DNA from: Acanthaster planci
Lineage: Eukaryota; Echinodermata; Asteroidea; Valvatida; Acanthasteridae
Length of the DNA stretch: 64,000 bases
Assembly: GCF_001949145.1 (NCBI RefSeq)
Contig: NW_019091362.1
Span: forward strand, 9,125,307-9,189,306
Direction: 5' to 3'
Numbering within the stretch: the first letter of the stretch is position 1; each line of letters starts with the position of its first letter. The translations under genes and the position numbers were made by a program. Positions 23,128 through 36,558 of this stretch are shown piece by piece. The notes under the pieces are model-generated. The model was not told where the DNA came from. It saw only the letters and a program-made list of their open reading frames with translations, and did not search any database.

Positions 23128-26100
23128 TCTATACTCTCTTTAAAACAGCTCTGCTCGAGATCATTGCAGGGCGCCCTCCATGATGAGAAGGATCTGCATG
23201 CCTTTTGCTTCGCACAGAACAGGTCTTCGGGTGCTTATTTTGATTAAGCATTATAGATTTGATCAAGTCGAAATCGAGTAATGATCTGTATAACCGTAGA
23301 TCTCGTTGTGTGCCAAGCACACAGCGTTATAGCTCACAGAATCAAGCTCCCAGTCCTCCGCATACGGTAACCAGGAAGACGGAATGAGTAATGGTTCCGC
23401 AGCTGAGACCTAAAATAAATAGCAAAGCCCTTCGCTCGAAGCAAATTAACCCACTTTCCTCTTTCTCTCCCTCAGAGAAGTGAGATCTTTATTTAACATT
23501 TCAGAGCAACAGAAAGGAAAGTAGATTTATGCTGTGATGTGTTTCGCTCAGAATCTGAATGGTATCGTGGCCTACGTTTTTGTTTACAATTTTTGTTCCG
23601 TTTTTGGAGTAATAGTAATAGAAAGAGTAACATTATTTCATGGTAACAGACCGACACTCTCTGTGAAAATCTCTTGTCGGGGCCTCAAACTGTCCGAAAA
23701 AAAGTGAACGAAAAACATTCTCCACCACAGACAAACTTTCAAAAGGTATTTCGTTCCAGATACGATACGGGCGTGTCACAAGTCCTCTGAGTCATTCAGC
23801 TGAGGTGGTGTGTCAATAAATGAAAAACATAATTCGTCCACATTGGTATCTGTTGAAAATTTTGCCTGTAATGAAGAAACTTTAGTTCACACCAACGTAA
23901 CACAGGCCAGTAGGCCCTTTGTCATTTTGTTACTGAGGACAATAAGTATTTTTTTCTGTCGAATAGTTTTGGTAAATGGGCCAAGTTACAACAAACGACG
24001 ATTAAGAGATTATCGCGGAATATGCTGACAGCACCTCGTGCTTGTTGCCACCAACACGACATCTCAGTAATGAACACTGTCACCACTGTCATAAATCGGT
24101 TTCCATTGTGTCAATGCGCAGGTTAGTTACCAGAAAGTACAGTATTAACAAAGCACGTCACTAGTGCAACCTGCGTCATGAGGTCCCCACGGCAACCAGT
24201 GACGCTCCAACGTTAATTTCAAGCCCGAGGTATGTGGTAATCTGGTGGTCATACCAATGTATCGCTGGACATCCCAATGACCCCCTTCAATGGTGGAAGA
24301 CACTGTGATATGTGTAATTATTGGAAGAAACAAGTGTTTCGAGACAGCCGTTACAAACAATGAAACTAACGCAGTCCATCATTTGAGGGGGCTATAGCTG
24401 GAATGTTTATAGTGGCAATGTAGCCCGATTCGTCCACACATAGCTCGCCTTAGTATTTGCCCAATTGTACAATTAGCCTCAATTTCTTTTAAGTGAAAAG
24501 GGATTAGTGTACCATGGATAACCTGTGGCCATTAAGTCAGCTTAAAACCCGTGTTGGGTTCAGTAGGAGTTCAAGAAGATACCCTCTGTTGACTTTATCA
24601 TTCACAACCCGACGAGTGAAGAGCTGATCGTTTCCGAATTAGGCATTTTGTGGCTGTAATTGTTTTACCAGTAAACTTGACGATTTTAGCCGTATCAGTA
24701 CCCGTCTCTTGATACTGATTCTGCACTTTAGGCTTTCGAAACTCATCAGGCGACGTCGACACATATAGATTTTAGATTCCAAATGCAAACCTTTGTAACT
24801 TCAATTTATGATCTCTGTTACTGAATAATATATAAGTAGCCAAAGGATTACATTGGAAAATTAATGTGTCATCAAAATAACTTTACAAATTAATCGATGT
24901 CGTACCTAGAATTGGTTGGCGCCTAATGTTTTATGTACATTAAATGTACCAAATCCCATGGGTTCAATAGATATCCTACATATCCCTTTATACACTTCTG
25001 CTGGGCAAGCAAAACATCCAGAGAAAGGTGATAATTTATTTCCACTTTAATACTTTTGTCATTCCAAGTTACGATATTTGGTAGCCATCCAATGTCAGTG
25101 CACTGGCATGCCATTAAAGGTTTTCTCTTAAATAACCTCAGTATTTTGTGTCAGCATGAAAAAAGAAGTTTCCACTAATCCACTGACCTCTAGTCGCCAT
25201 GAAAGATACGTCATTCATGCACATTGCCTGGTCGTCATGGTAACAAGGATTGGTGAAGACTAGCTATTTTGGTCTTTTCAAAGAACAGTGACCAGTTAAA
25301 TCAAGATGAACGAACCTGTACTTCGGGAGCTGAAGAGCATGTCATTAAAACATATACATCGGCCGAAGGGGGTTATTTGAAAAACAGAAAACCTGAACAC
25401 ACAGTACACTGCATTGAAGTATACCATCGGAGATTTCAACAATATTTACCTTTAAATGAAAGAACAATTTTATATCCGTTATATAATTTACAAGTCATTG
25501 TGATATTTGTACAGAGTAAGTCAAATTATTCCACTCATGACATTTTCGTGCTGGCTCGAAGAACTTGAGTACAATATTCCACTGAGATTATTTCAAATGC
25601 AGTAGGAAACATATTCTAATTACACCTCCCGCAAAAACCTATCTTTGGGATGACGCTGTTCCTTTGTGACCGAAAAAAGTGCGAAAGCTTGTACAAGGGT
25701 CCTGAAACAATCTCAAGCGGCGTAACAACTCTCCTATAGTTTGTCCAAAAATTGACATTAACTTCATTGGATTGCGTTTCATGTTACCACGTGACTTTGA
25801 TAGCCGTGTTGCTGCTCCATTGTTGCTATATTTGTCTGATCGATTCCTTAATTATTCATTAATTAATTAGATTCTGCCCAAGTTTTGTAGGCTTCCCGGT
25901 GTTTTGTAAGCTGCTTATTTTAGAAAAATAAAAACAGCTCTTCTCGAAAAATTTGGTAAAATAGTCAGTCCTTAGTGGAGATTTTTCCCAGACATTATTT
26001 GGTTGCATTTAGATATTAATTGAACTTAAAACATGTACGCTTCAGCAGTGTGTTGTGGGTGGATAACAAAATGGTGCGTTTGTGATATTAGTAGCGAGTT

Positions 26101-26781
26101 AATGGTTGGCATCATATTTTCATTTTAACAAAAATGGACTCACAATTTCACACGTTATAATACAAGTGTAATATACAATACGTGTTTAGGACAATTTCTG
26201 CCCAGAAGTGGAGGAAGAATTTTACCTGGTACGGTTTGTGAATTTAGATTTCAGAAGTGACATCGAAAACAGGGTCTTCTTAGAGATGTGTTGCCAGAAC
26301 TAAGGCTATTTTATGTTGACAGGTGAGTCAAATACTGATGACCTTATAGCACACTGCTTTTCTCGTCTAGTTTAAGTTATTGAAAAAAATACCAGGGGAG
26401 CTCTGACGGAAACGTTGTGCGTAAACATTCACGAATTATAATAGCTATTGTCAACAGCCACGTCAGTGAACAGGGCTCCAAACTTACTAGTAAGTTTACA
26501 GCAGAATCTAGATAGACTTGTCCAACTGCTTAAATGTGACAACAGAAGGTTTTGAGTCATTGCTTGGGGAAATTTCAAGATGGTCATTACAGTCCTGGTT
26601 GGCTCAGATGGTCGAGAGTCTTCCTCTGTTGCAGTCAATTTTCTTAGTTCAACGGCAAAATTATAATGGAAAGTTTACGCGGTAGTGCTGAGAACGGACG
26701 GGTATATTGAAATTCGTATCTCACCTACTATCAATTCGTGCATCGAGAGCTTGTATTTGATCATGTTACTTGCACCTGCAG
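23128..26781. other. Non-coding stretch, no gene recognised
   Basis: AT-rich, short chance ORFs only. It lies 3' of the phosphatase-like gene and may include its 3' untranslated region near 26700. Confidence 0.4.
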
Positions 26782-27846
26782 TTAGGTCCATGCCTGTTGG
26801 GTGCATGAGAGTCCCACAGCTTCCGTCTGAAACTCACTCTCAAACATGATGGCTGGGTTGGTGTTCGGGTGCAGCTGCCGCTCAAGTCGCACGAGGGCGC
26901 TGCGGAAGCCAGCTGATATGGTGGTCTCAGGCCGTCTCTTCTTCACCAGACTGTAGGCCTGTTTCAGGGTCATTCCGTTGTGTTGCATTAGATACTGGAT
27001 GACAATGGTCGGCGAAAGAGATCGGCCTGCGAAACAATAGACCAGGCACTTCCGGTCTACTTTCCGGGCGCCTTCGATGAAGGCATTGATCTCGTCGAAG
27101 TAGTGGATTATCTCCTCGTTCACCGTGTCGTCCACCTGCAGGGTGAGTCGGATGCGCGTGTGCTTCATCTGCGACGGGCAAACGCAAGGGCAGTCCTTCA
27201 GCCGGATGGACTTGGAGATCTCATCATGGGAGAGGTTGCTCAGATCTACTACGCACTCGATGTTCAGACGACACAGGAGGGGCTCCCGGAAGGCTGCCTC
27301 GGCGTCACCCACGAAGAGAAAGCTCAGGATCTCGGAAATGTTCTTATCCCGGAACGGTGTCGAGCTCTGTGGCAGCTCGTCGATCTTGATCTCCGGGATG
27401 ACCTTGGAAATGTCCAGCTCCTCGTCGCACGACATCTCGGAGGAGGACCGGCAGGAGGACACAGAGGAGGTCTTCCGGGAAAGTCCTTCCCTCCCTCGGC
27501 AGGGGGAGGTCTTGGTGCTCTGGGGCTGCTGATGCCGCGAGTAGCCATCCGCTCGGGGACTATGCCGTCCTTCGCTCAGCGACGCAGAGAGATGGAGCTT
27601 CCGGTGAGTCTCTCCGACGGCGCACGGTTCCGTCTTGACAAACAGAAGGTCAGGGCAGGAAGAAGCGTACCCGCTGGGCGTCTTGCTGGTTGCTGTCCCT
27701 TCTGCAGAGTCTGGGGTGGGCCCTGAGTGGACAACTGCGAAGGACGTCTGAGGGGACATAGAGGACGAGGTGCTTCTTCGGTAAGCCATTGTCGCTGTCG
27801 TGGCCGTGGTTGCCACAGTGCTATTGGATCGAGTACGATCTGCCAT
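26782..27846 (-). CDS. Dual-specificity-phosphatase-like protein, probable pseudophosphatase
   Basis: An uninterrupted 354-codon frame. Residues 1-145 are Ser/Thr-rich and look disordered (with a VKTE sumoylation-type motif at 70-73). Residues about 168-325 form a DSP-type fold: ISEILSFLFVGDAEAAF, CVVDLSN, LQVDDTVNEEIIHYFDEINAFIE, then the signature region and QAYSLVKKRRPETTISAGF. The catalytic loop reads VYCFAGRSLSP where active enzymes have VHCxxGxSRS. Cys271 is kept, but the preceding His is Tyr270 and the phosphate-binding Arg is Leu277, so catalysis is unlikely; a phospho-binding or scaffold role, as for STYX, is inferred. The Asp pair 239-240 sits where the general acid normally lies. 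The start has a good Kozak context (G at -3 and +4). Intronless coding could indicate a retrogene or a single-exon gene. Which DUSP subfamily is uncertain. Confidence 0.8.
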   Translation of the reverse strand: MADRTRSNSTVATTATTATMAYRRSTSSSMSPQTSFAVVHSGPTPDSAEGTATSKTPSGYASSCPDLLFVKTEPCAVGETHRKLHLSASLSEGRHSPRADGYSRHQQPQSTKTSPCRGREGLSRKTSSVSSCRSSSEMSCDEELDISKVIPEIKIDELPQSSTPFRDKNISEILSFLFVGDAEAAFREPLLCRLNIECVVDLSNLSHDEISKSIRLKDCPCVCPSQMKHTRIRLTLQVDDTVNEEIIHYFDEINAFIEGARKVDRKCLVYCFAGRSLSPTIVIQYLMQHNGMTLKQAYSLVKKRRPETTISAGFRSALVRLERQLHPNTNPAIMFESEFQTEAVGLSCTQQAWT

Positions 27847-27865
27847 ACCGATGTGAACTTGATCG

Positions 27866-27880
27866 TTATGGAGTTTTCAT
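27866..27880 (-). promoter_or_regulatory. Upstream ORF (4 codons) before the phosphatase-like start
   Basis: An ATG followed by three sense codons and TAA ends 19 nt before the main ATG. A splice-acceptor-like tatacttgcag lies just upstream (exon would begin at 27884), suggesting a spliced 5' untranslated exon in which this uORF could damp translation. This is inferred only. Confidence 0.35.
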
Positions 27881-27889
27881 CCTTCTGCA

Positions 27890-30800
27890 AGTATAATATT
27901 TTGAAAAGTGTGAATGGCCGACTCGTATCCTGTCTAGTTTAAGCATAAAAGTTAGGATGCTTTCCTGTGCATCAACTATTTTGTCTTTTAGAATATGGAA
28001 AATTAATTTCGGATTGAGGTTATTTGCCTTTACCAGTAACGTTTTTGCTCATGATAATTGAGCCCAGACAAGCACCATTTGTGAATTCATTTATAATTGG
28101 GTGGGGCAGCATGGATTAAGCTATTAAGACTGATGCCTGATGGTTTAACCGCCGGTGAATCATACCCAATCTAGTTTAAATCTCAAAACTATTGTCTTTC
28201 ACGAATTAACAAGTGTATTTGTACGGTTATGTCCCCGTTATAAGAAAGACGTTAAATCAACATCTGACGCTGAAATCGTGTCATTTAAACACCTCGCGGT
28301 GCGCATTCTACAACGCCGTTCTCGCAGTATGTTTTTTTTTCACCAAAAACTCGATCTTTTTGCGGAAACTGGTTGTTATTAATGCGCAGACTTGAACAAT
28401 GTCAAATTATATCTTCTGGACGCATCTGTCTTCTCTGCGGAAATGAAGGAGGTACACGTACAAGTACACTTTTCCTTGCTGGTTACCCATACTGTTAAAA
28501 AATGTCTATAATTAAACAACAGTAGATTCTATGTTCAATTGGCATTACAGAAGTTGCTGTTTTGGGATACAACCAAATTTTTTTAACAGTAACATAAATA
28601 TATATTTGTGCTTTAAATTAAAGTGACCACTGTTTTGTTTTTCCTGGGAGGTATTTAAAGACCACAGTAAATAAAGTCTGAAGAAATAAAGTACCTGTGA
28701 ACAGCATTCTCATTTTTTTCCTGTAACACTACTAAAACATGGATGTGTTTCCTCTTTCAACAATCCTCTGCCAGAGGCGAGATGCTTATTACCAACAACA
28801 CTACAGTGCGATCCACGTACAGAGTCGCAAAATATTCGGAGGCGTAGACTTTGACCGCGTCTGATTTGAGTCGAGCACGTTTCGTGCATATTCTCCAAAC
28901 GCACTTAGTCCGTCCCCACCCAATTCATCACCTTGGCTCTGTCTTAAGATATAGCCCATCCGCATGATGTCTCCTCCTTCGAATAGGTTTCCGTTTCAAA
29001 AAGCCAACCTCCGCTCCGAGCAGAGGTGAAGCGTGTCCGTGGTACGGCTGTTTGGGCCCCGCTAGAAACACCGTAGTAATTGGTTGATTCTGTGTTAATC
29101 ATTGAAAACCGGAAAGTCGCTTCTTAAAATCTTGTTCGAGGCGGGCCGGTTAGCGTTCTCGTATCTTCCCAATCTCGCTCCCGAGTCAGCTTGTCACGCC
29201 ATGCGTTAAAACATGATGGATCGGGCGTTGGTTGCCATGGCATTGACACGGGATGTTCAGAGGAAGGTACTGTTCTTCGCAAAACAGCCGTCTGGTTTAC
29301 TCTAGTCAGGCTTGGGCTTGCGCTCGCCGACGCATACAATTTCACTCTATATTTCTAATTTCCACGTATATCGGCGAATCTCTCCCTCCCCTTACAGTAA
29401 AAACATGAAAGTCTACGTGATCATGGTTTCCTGGCAATGGAAAGTAAATTATGAAGTATTTTATGTAGATTTATTTGATTGTTTTGGTTTGCTTGATTGC
29501 TTTTTGTCGTATTTACAGAACTGAAAGCTTGCATACATAGTGGGCTCAACGGTACATCTCGATTATTCAGTAGTGCTTTGAGAACAGTCAAACTTTTTGT
29601 AGTTTTGTCCTCCCCACCCATTTTTTCTTATTTTGTAACCCTGAAATGTAAACTATTTTGCATTGCTCTAAATTGTGAAAGCATGCCAGGCCAATCATCC
29701 TTGCTGGCATGGCGCGGTTGCAAATTCGCGCTTCGAAGATTTTGAAAAAAAGAAAATAAAGGAAAATAGTGCAGAGAAAATGATAACCACAAAATTTCGA
29801 AACATTCGAAAAACACCCCATTTGTTTTCATGATGTGCAATATTAGAAATGTTGTTGAAAGTGCCGGAAAAAAACCTGTCCATGGGGGGGGCTGGTTTGC
29901 TTTCCTAGTGCCACATTTCCCACCCATCCTAACCAGTCTACCCATCCAGCCATTACAGAGTATTGTTTTCGTTATATGTAATTTTGAAACAGTCCGGCAA
30001 TTAAACCATGAGAATTTGAAACAACTGCTCGAATTTTCGTTAATCTCGAGTAAGTAATGTTGCGATATTCATTATGGCGGTGTTGTATTGTAGTTATGTT
30101 TGTAAGTTCTTTGTTATTACGTCGATTTATATATATATATATTTTTTTTTTATTTTATGAGAAAAATGTACTTCAAACCTTTTTATCTGGCGAACAATTA
30201 TGTAAGACTGTTTCTACGTAAATACGTTGTTGTATGCATAAGTGGTGTGTGGCAATAAATCATTCAATTCGGTTCAAGTCAACAGTGAAAGGATGTGATG
30301 AGTCAGCCTTCGGTAAGCCGGGAATGACCCGTTCTTTCTGTGTTCAGCCTTCATGAAAATCTTCTCTAGGCTCTTCTTACTTAATTGATTTCAGCAAGAG
30401 GAATGGGAAAAATCACTCTAACGATCCTTGAAGCCGCAGCGTGCAATTCCTACCCGAGGCCGTAATTCATGCCGCGAAAACATATGAGGATTTGGACACA
30501 CGGTTTGCTCATCTGTAGGCCTATCTCTGTCTCCATTGTGGGCAATATGGGGGCGGCTATATTCCCCATCGAACCCACATCCACACTAATAATTTGAAAT
30601 CTGTAGATATAGATTTATATTAATTTGCAAAAATATGCAATAACGCCATTGTCATCCTGCTCGTTATTACTGTACGTGCACCGCCATACACTGCGAAAAC
30701 CATTTTTGGATAGGACACACTCGCGCGTTTCGTGCGACTTCGATTTGAGAATATCGATAAATTCTTTCACCAAGTTAACAAATGGGAAACTGCGCACTCG

Positions 30801-33800
30801 TGAATTGTTAAGGTCAGTGGTAATTGAAATTCTCTTAATTGTAGCTAGTATACTAATACTATAGTGTATAGCAAACCTGTTCCCTTTTTTATCTTGCAAG
30901 TGTGAGGCATGCGAGTCAATTTTCAAGAGCTGGGTTTTTTACGGATTATCTCACAGCCAGTCCCGCCCTCAACTGCCTGTAGTTTGTAGTTTAGGGCCTT
31001 CTATGTGTCACTCCGCGTGCACTGAGCGTGTCAGTGGGAGAAATTAATAAGCTGACCTGTTTCGAAAAAAATGAACTTTTACCTGATTAAAAAAAAAATG
31101 TCTAATTGATCGTCAGGCATAAAAATGTACTGCCACAGTATCGGGGAAGATGCTCAATTTCCGCCATAGCTCCTCCAAGATGAATAATTAATCATAATTT
31201 TCGTTAACGATGTTCAGGATAATTATGCATTCTCTCTGCTGCTGAAGTAGGTTCAGAAGCCAATAATGTCAAGTCCCTCGTGGCTTACCCAAACCCCAAT
31301 TCCCTGCGCTTCATACTAATACAGTAGCCTTGGTCAGCCGAAGCTAGATAAATGAATGGTCGTTTTCAACACCTGTGCCACAATATATATGTGTGCCATC
31401 CAGGACACGACATTGAGACTGCTTCACTACGATCTCATTAGCAAATTACTTTTGGCATGAGACAGATCCCGCCTATGGGGGACAAGAGGTGCCCCTAAAA
31501 ATCGAAAAATCAAAAAGGGGGAGAGAAAAGGGAAGCAAACAGGAAGGGGGGGAGAGTAGAGGTGATAAAAAATCACCAATTTGCTTGAGTAAAGCACCCC
31601 GCAATTGATCCTCTCTTCCTTCATGGTTTGTCAGTTTGCTGCCGAGTGTTTTGCCCCCCCCAAAAAAAAAAAATCCTGGCCAATTTTTTTTTTTAATTGT
31701 TTTGTTTATGTGCAATCAGAATAAATCAGTGTACCAGATTTTATTGAAATTCAACTCGCAAATGGCTCATTGGTTAAGTGGTCATCGAACGGAGCGTAAA
31801 AGCTGAACCCTGGTGGCGTGTCAGGAACCCCCAAATAGGACAATTTCAGAATTTCCAATTTCATTTCATTCGTTCAGTTCTGATTAAAGTCTCCCCGAAA
31901 GGTGGCCGTTGTAAATTATTAGCCTATTTATTTATAGAAATGAAAAAATGCATAACCTGAAAGACAAATATGGTGCTAAAATTGACTATTCACTTCCGGA
32001 AATCTTAAAATGCTTGACTTCTTGTGCAGCTCGGTGTACCCGCGCGAAAATGAAAATTTGTAAAATTAGTTTGAGATAAACTTCAGAGAAAAACTGGATT
32101 TGAAACAGGAAACCAAGAAGCAAGATTTATTGTACGTTTAGATTTTTGTTGATTTATAGGAAAGAGTGGCACGTACCAAAAAACTGAAAATCTTATCAAT
32201 CCTTTAACAAGAACAGCTTTGTAGGCCAGCCCATCTAAATCTAGCGGCGGTCTGCGCTAAAGTCAAGTCTTGGCAACGTTATATATAAAAAAATATATAA
32301 AAAAAAAATACATCTTGATAACGTTATATATGTTCTCCATCCCATGTATATTTTCGATCACATGGGTAAGTAGGCCTACGTGAAGTGAAGACAAGCGTGC
32401 GCGAACACGGAGAAACAGGACGTGAAAGGTCATACATGACGTCATGTTTTACCCATCTCCAATTAATTTTTCCACCATTTTACTAGAAGATTTAATTTAC
32501 ACTTGGAGGCTGTCTTCCTCGAATAAAGCCGTGGCGTATCCAGCAGTGGCGCAATATGCCCCTTCTGGGGGCATATTCCATTAAAAAAAACATTTGAATC
32601 GAAAGTGCTAACACTCTTTTTCCGGGTTTAATTGGTAAACAAAATCTCATCTTGCCCTCTTGAGCCCCACACCTTGATTCACCACTGCCACAATATGTAT
32701 TACGTAAGCTTTTGCTTCAGTACCGCTACTGTTACTCCGAGAAATTTGGGTCATGTTTCCACAACTTGCCGAAACGGAAACATTAATTTCATCAATTACA
32801 ATATGGCATTCTAGGTATCCGTGTCCGTAGATATACATGCAATAATGCGATGCAGTTGCGAGTCGGTTCGGGTGACTTGAATTGGTTATCGTGTTTATTT
32901 TTGTTTTCCTCGTTTACAGTGAGCCTTTTACTTAAATCACCATAGCTTTGTTCTGAAGAAAAGTTGTCTCGTAAATTCACGCCTTTTCGTTCTTACATCT
33001 TTCCATATTTTGATGCTTGTTGTCGGCATGCTTTTTAAATACACTGAACTATTTAAGCTTTTATTAAGTCTCGCACATGTCGTTCAATATTTCCCTTCAC
33101 AGTTGTCGATCACGCCTATCAAATCTTTAGGAAGTTGATATTTTAAGTGCTCAATGCGCCTTGGTAGTATATGCGCCAGTCGAAACTCGATGAAAACTGC
33201 ATGTGTTGGTCAATAAGCCACAGGTTTGCATTATTAACAGAGGAAAAAGCATCTTAAATATTGATTTTGGTAGTTTTTCAAAAATTAATAATCTAGTCTC
33301 ACGCATTAAAGAGTTGGCAAAAATCTGAATGTCGATATGTTTGCTTCTGTATCGGTGTAAGTATTGACCTCTCATTTTTACCAACTATATATTCATTTGG
33401 GCAGCCAATGTTTGCAGTAATGATTTGCAGTACATTTTTTCCAATTACTTTCGAGGTTCGCACTCTCATTTGGTGTTCAGCAGTACATAGTGTTCATTGT
33501 TTGGGTGTTTCGAGAGCCATATGAGATTCTTTTTAACACTGAGTGACTTATTCCTTTGGTTTTGTATAATTAAAGGTTTATAGCTATATAGGGCCTATGT
33601 TTGCTAGCTTCTGGCGAGAAAAATAAGGCAGTGATCGGTCCGAAAGAAAATTTCTCATTAGCCTACATCTGCTGTGTTGCGTTTGGCATGACGTTCGACT
33701 TCGTGACTGTTAGAAAACTGCGTACCATGGATACGAATGATCATCAGTCCCTATACGACAAAAACAAAAACACCGAGCACTGCTATTTTCACGAGCAGTT

Positions 33801-34989
33801 GACTTAAGTACCTTATTTTAAATAACAATTGGCGTATAATTGAACCGTCGTTGAGCAAAACATCAACTCAGTTTTTCCATTTGTATAGTACCTGTACAAA
33901 TAACGACGCCGCAAATGAAGTGTTTGAACAAAAGTAGGCCTACTTGTTTACAAAAGAAGAGTTCTACATTTAAGCATCTTTCACGATCCCTATGAGACAG
34001 CGTTGACAATACACGACGCTATTCCTTTCCAACTCATAATGCATTTTTGGGTGATTGACTTGTCTAATCTGTGCATTAGCAAATTGCGAGATGTGTGGCA
34101 GCGAAGCGTACCCGGCCCACGCGCGTAATCACTTGCTTTAATGTCAACATTTCGTGAAACACACAATGTATCAGAGCTTTGTAAACGCCATATTATGATG
34201 CGCATCCTCCATAACGTTTATGTATCATGAAATCTGGCTTATACGTTTGGCATATTAGTAATAATAGGACGCTCCAAGGCACCCAATTCCGATTGAAATG
34301 AATTGGTTATACAGTTGCAATTAAATAATCATGAATGTTAAAAAACAGTCGCATAGGCCTACGTGAACTTGGTGGCAATTTACTCTGCTGACCCAGAGCT
34401 TTGGAGGATGGTAATTGAATCAGATGCTCCAGATAGAGGTTTCTTTAAGCACAGCTTTGTTCGCATGTATAAAAGGCGGCAATAAGCCATGCAGAATATG
34501 AATATGTGTGAACTGAGAGAGAATTTAAATTTCTCTTCAAAATAGACAGAGAAGCTTACCATTCCAAACGTATGCAGACCACATGGCAAATTTACATCAA
34601 CTTGTTTTCGAGCACACAACGGGACGAATAAAACCGCGCGCACAACCGTTTCCATTCTGTCTATGCCTGGTTACCTTGTCGCGTGTTGAAGAACATGATA
34701 AAATTGCTGAATTCCAGGTATAAATTATACCGCCAATCTTGTAAAGGTTTTGAAATGCATCTGTGTGTAAATGTCAAACAATGCAGTTTCATGGCCTGTT
34801 CATTTCACACAGTAGATTTTTTGACTTCAGGATCTCCCTTGAAATGTGCATAATTTTTTTGGTTGATTTTTTGTTTTGTTTGAAAAGAGCCCACAGCCAC
34901 CATGTTTCCCAATGAAGTGTCCGTCATGAGGCCTTATCCCCGGTGAAAAAAATGCTGCAAGTGACCCAGATTTCCCCTCCCTCTTGGTT
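27890..34989. other. Non-coding stretch, no gene recognised
   Basis: Upstream flank of the phosphatase-like gene, likely holding its promoter and 5' exon, which could not be placed. Only short ORFs. Contains AT microsatellites (about 30129-30160 and 32279-32310), C8/A12 homopolymer junctions near 31654, and a perfect palindromic CATGACGTCATG at 32435-32446. Confidence 0.45.
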
Positions 34990-36420
34990 TACGGTCTTGT
35001 ATATTCATCGATAAACTAGGAGGGAAAAAAAATCAATTTTGTCCGGCTCACCTCCTGCGAACTGCTTTCTCCCTCCGCATCAACGCAGCTCTGGGACTCA
35101 GGTGGACTGGCCGTCGTTTGCGGTTGACGCTGCTCTTGTTGTCGTTTCCTCTCCTAGAATGGGTAAAAACCTAAAGTGTGCCGAGCCCGACGAGAACCGA
35201 CCTTTAACGCGCGCTGCGACGCTCGCTGGGTATTCTGCTCATCAGTGCAACGGATGCAGGCGGTGAATGGGGGGGGGGTTGAAGGCGGGGCCAGACGGCT
35301 GATTGAGGCAAAGATTTATATCGTATGCGAGGAATTTGAGCAGTTGTAGCGGGTAATGGCAACAAAAGATCGTGAGTTGTATATTGGCCTCGTCGGACGA
35401 CCTCCTAGAAGTGGTGTCTAATTATTTAAAGGAAATCAGTAAAAATTTCATTTCAAACCTCTGCACAAAAGACAGGCGGCGGCGGGCCTTCGTGAGCAAC
35501 TCTGCTATTTGCCTTTTCACCTACGCTCAGGGCATTGCTCATAATGTTGGGTGTCAGGGCTTTTTTTTACCATCGGCAAAGTGTGAGCCGAATTTGGAGG
35601 CTATATATAAGAGAGATATGTTATCTTTTGTATTGTCTTTGATGCGTTATATTTAATGTTTCTTTTCCCTTCTTGTTGCCTATCTGAAAGGCAAAATAAA
35701 CCGTTCGTTGTTTCTATTTGGTACAGCACTAAATTAAGCATTTGAAGATAAAGAATTGTTTAGCATGATCACTAAACAACACAATTTAGGCTGTTGCTGA
35801 TACAGATTGAAGATTTTTATCTGGCAAGAAATTAATTACCCGTAGCCTCCGCCGCGAGCTGAAATTTAACGATTTGGCATGATTTGAGCTTCCAGTGGGC
35901 GGGCAGTCAGAAGATAGAGCGAAGAAGTCAAAGTCCGTTGAAATAAGGACTGATCTATCCTGTAATATAGTTTATCGTCGTGTCCTACCAAGAGACATGC
36001 AATCAATTGTGGAACGTTGATGACTGACCTCCTCAGGTGCACGTTTTGTTAGACCTCGGATCCTTGCCGACGCTTGATCGAAACCTCCCTTTTTATCTTT
36101 CAAACTCATTTTGTCATCTCTTGCAATGTCGTGACTGGGCGCACTGATCAATGTTTGCACGAATTCCGACCATACTGTAATTGCACTCTTGGGACGGACA
36201 CGGCAGATAGTTTGTTGGTTGTAGCACTGCATTGTTTATTTTTTATTTAATGATAAAGTTGCAAAAATGGAAACTGCGGAGACGCTTGGTGGCAGCAAGC
36301 ATGTTTGTGCTCTTGATTTGCGTCATATTTAAGCAAATTACGCGCATGTTCAATATAACGCAACGCAAACAACAGATGTTTACCCTAACGTACCTGTGTG
36401 TCTGTGAAGTGTGATTTTCA
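34990..36420. repeat. Segmental duplication, copy 1 downstream flank
   Basis: Collinear with 43240-44080. Shared blocks include CGGCTCACCTCC, GCCGTCGTTTGCGGTTGA, AGATCGTGAGT, CCTTCGTGAGCAACTCTG, TCAATGTTTGCAC and GACGCAACGCAAA-type words, in the same order. It lies on the 3' side of lectin gene 1, as the partner lies 3' of lectin gene 2. No coding function recognised. Confidence 0.75.
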
Positions 36421-36434
36421 CGTAAGTTATATGT

Positions 36435-36558
36435 ACGGAAGCGTATTTAGGACATGTTTAAAAGAAAATGGGCTTTTCGCCCGGGCGAAATAGTAACCTG
36501 TCTGGGCGAAATAATAAGGCTCAAGTTTTTTTTAGTCATTTCCTAAATACGCTTCCGT
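36435..36558. mobile_element. Short MITE of the CGGAAGCGTATWTAGGA family
   Basis: A 124-bp element with inverted ends ACGGAAGCGTATTTAGGA and two internal CGGGCGAAAT-type motifs (tttcgcccgggcgaaa, ctgggcgaaa). Same family as 46998-47771. Its absence from the corresponding place of the duplicated unit near 44080 suggests insertion after the duplication. Confidence 0.85.

Noticed and set aside
27103-27726. 207-codon plus-strand ORF
   Set aside because: Antisense shadow of the phosphatase-like gene; composition mirrors the GC-rich coding strand and no domain is visible.
31760-31830. tRNA-like words (ggttaagtggtcatcgaac)
   Set aside because: No cloverleaf with acceptor stem and T-arm could be formed by eye.
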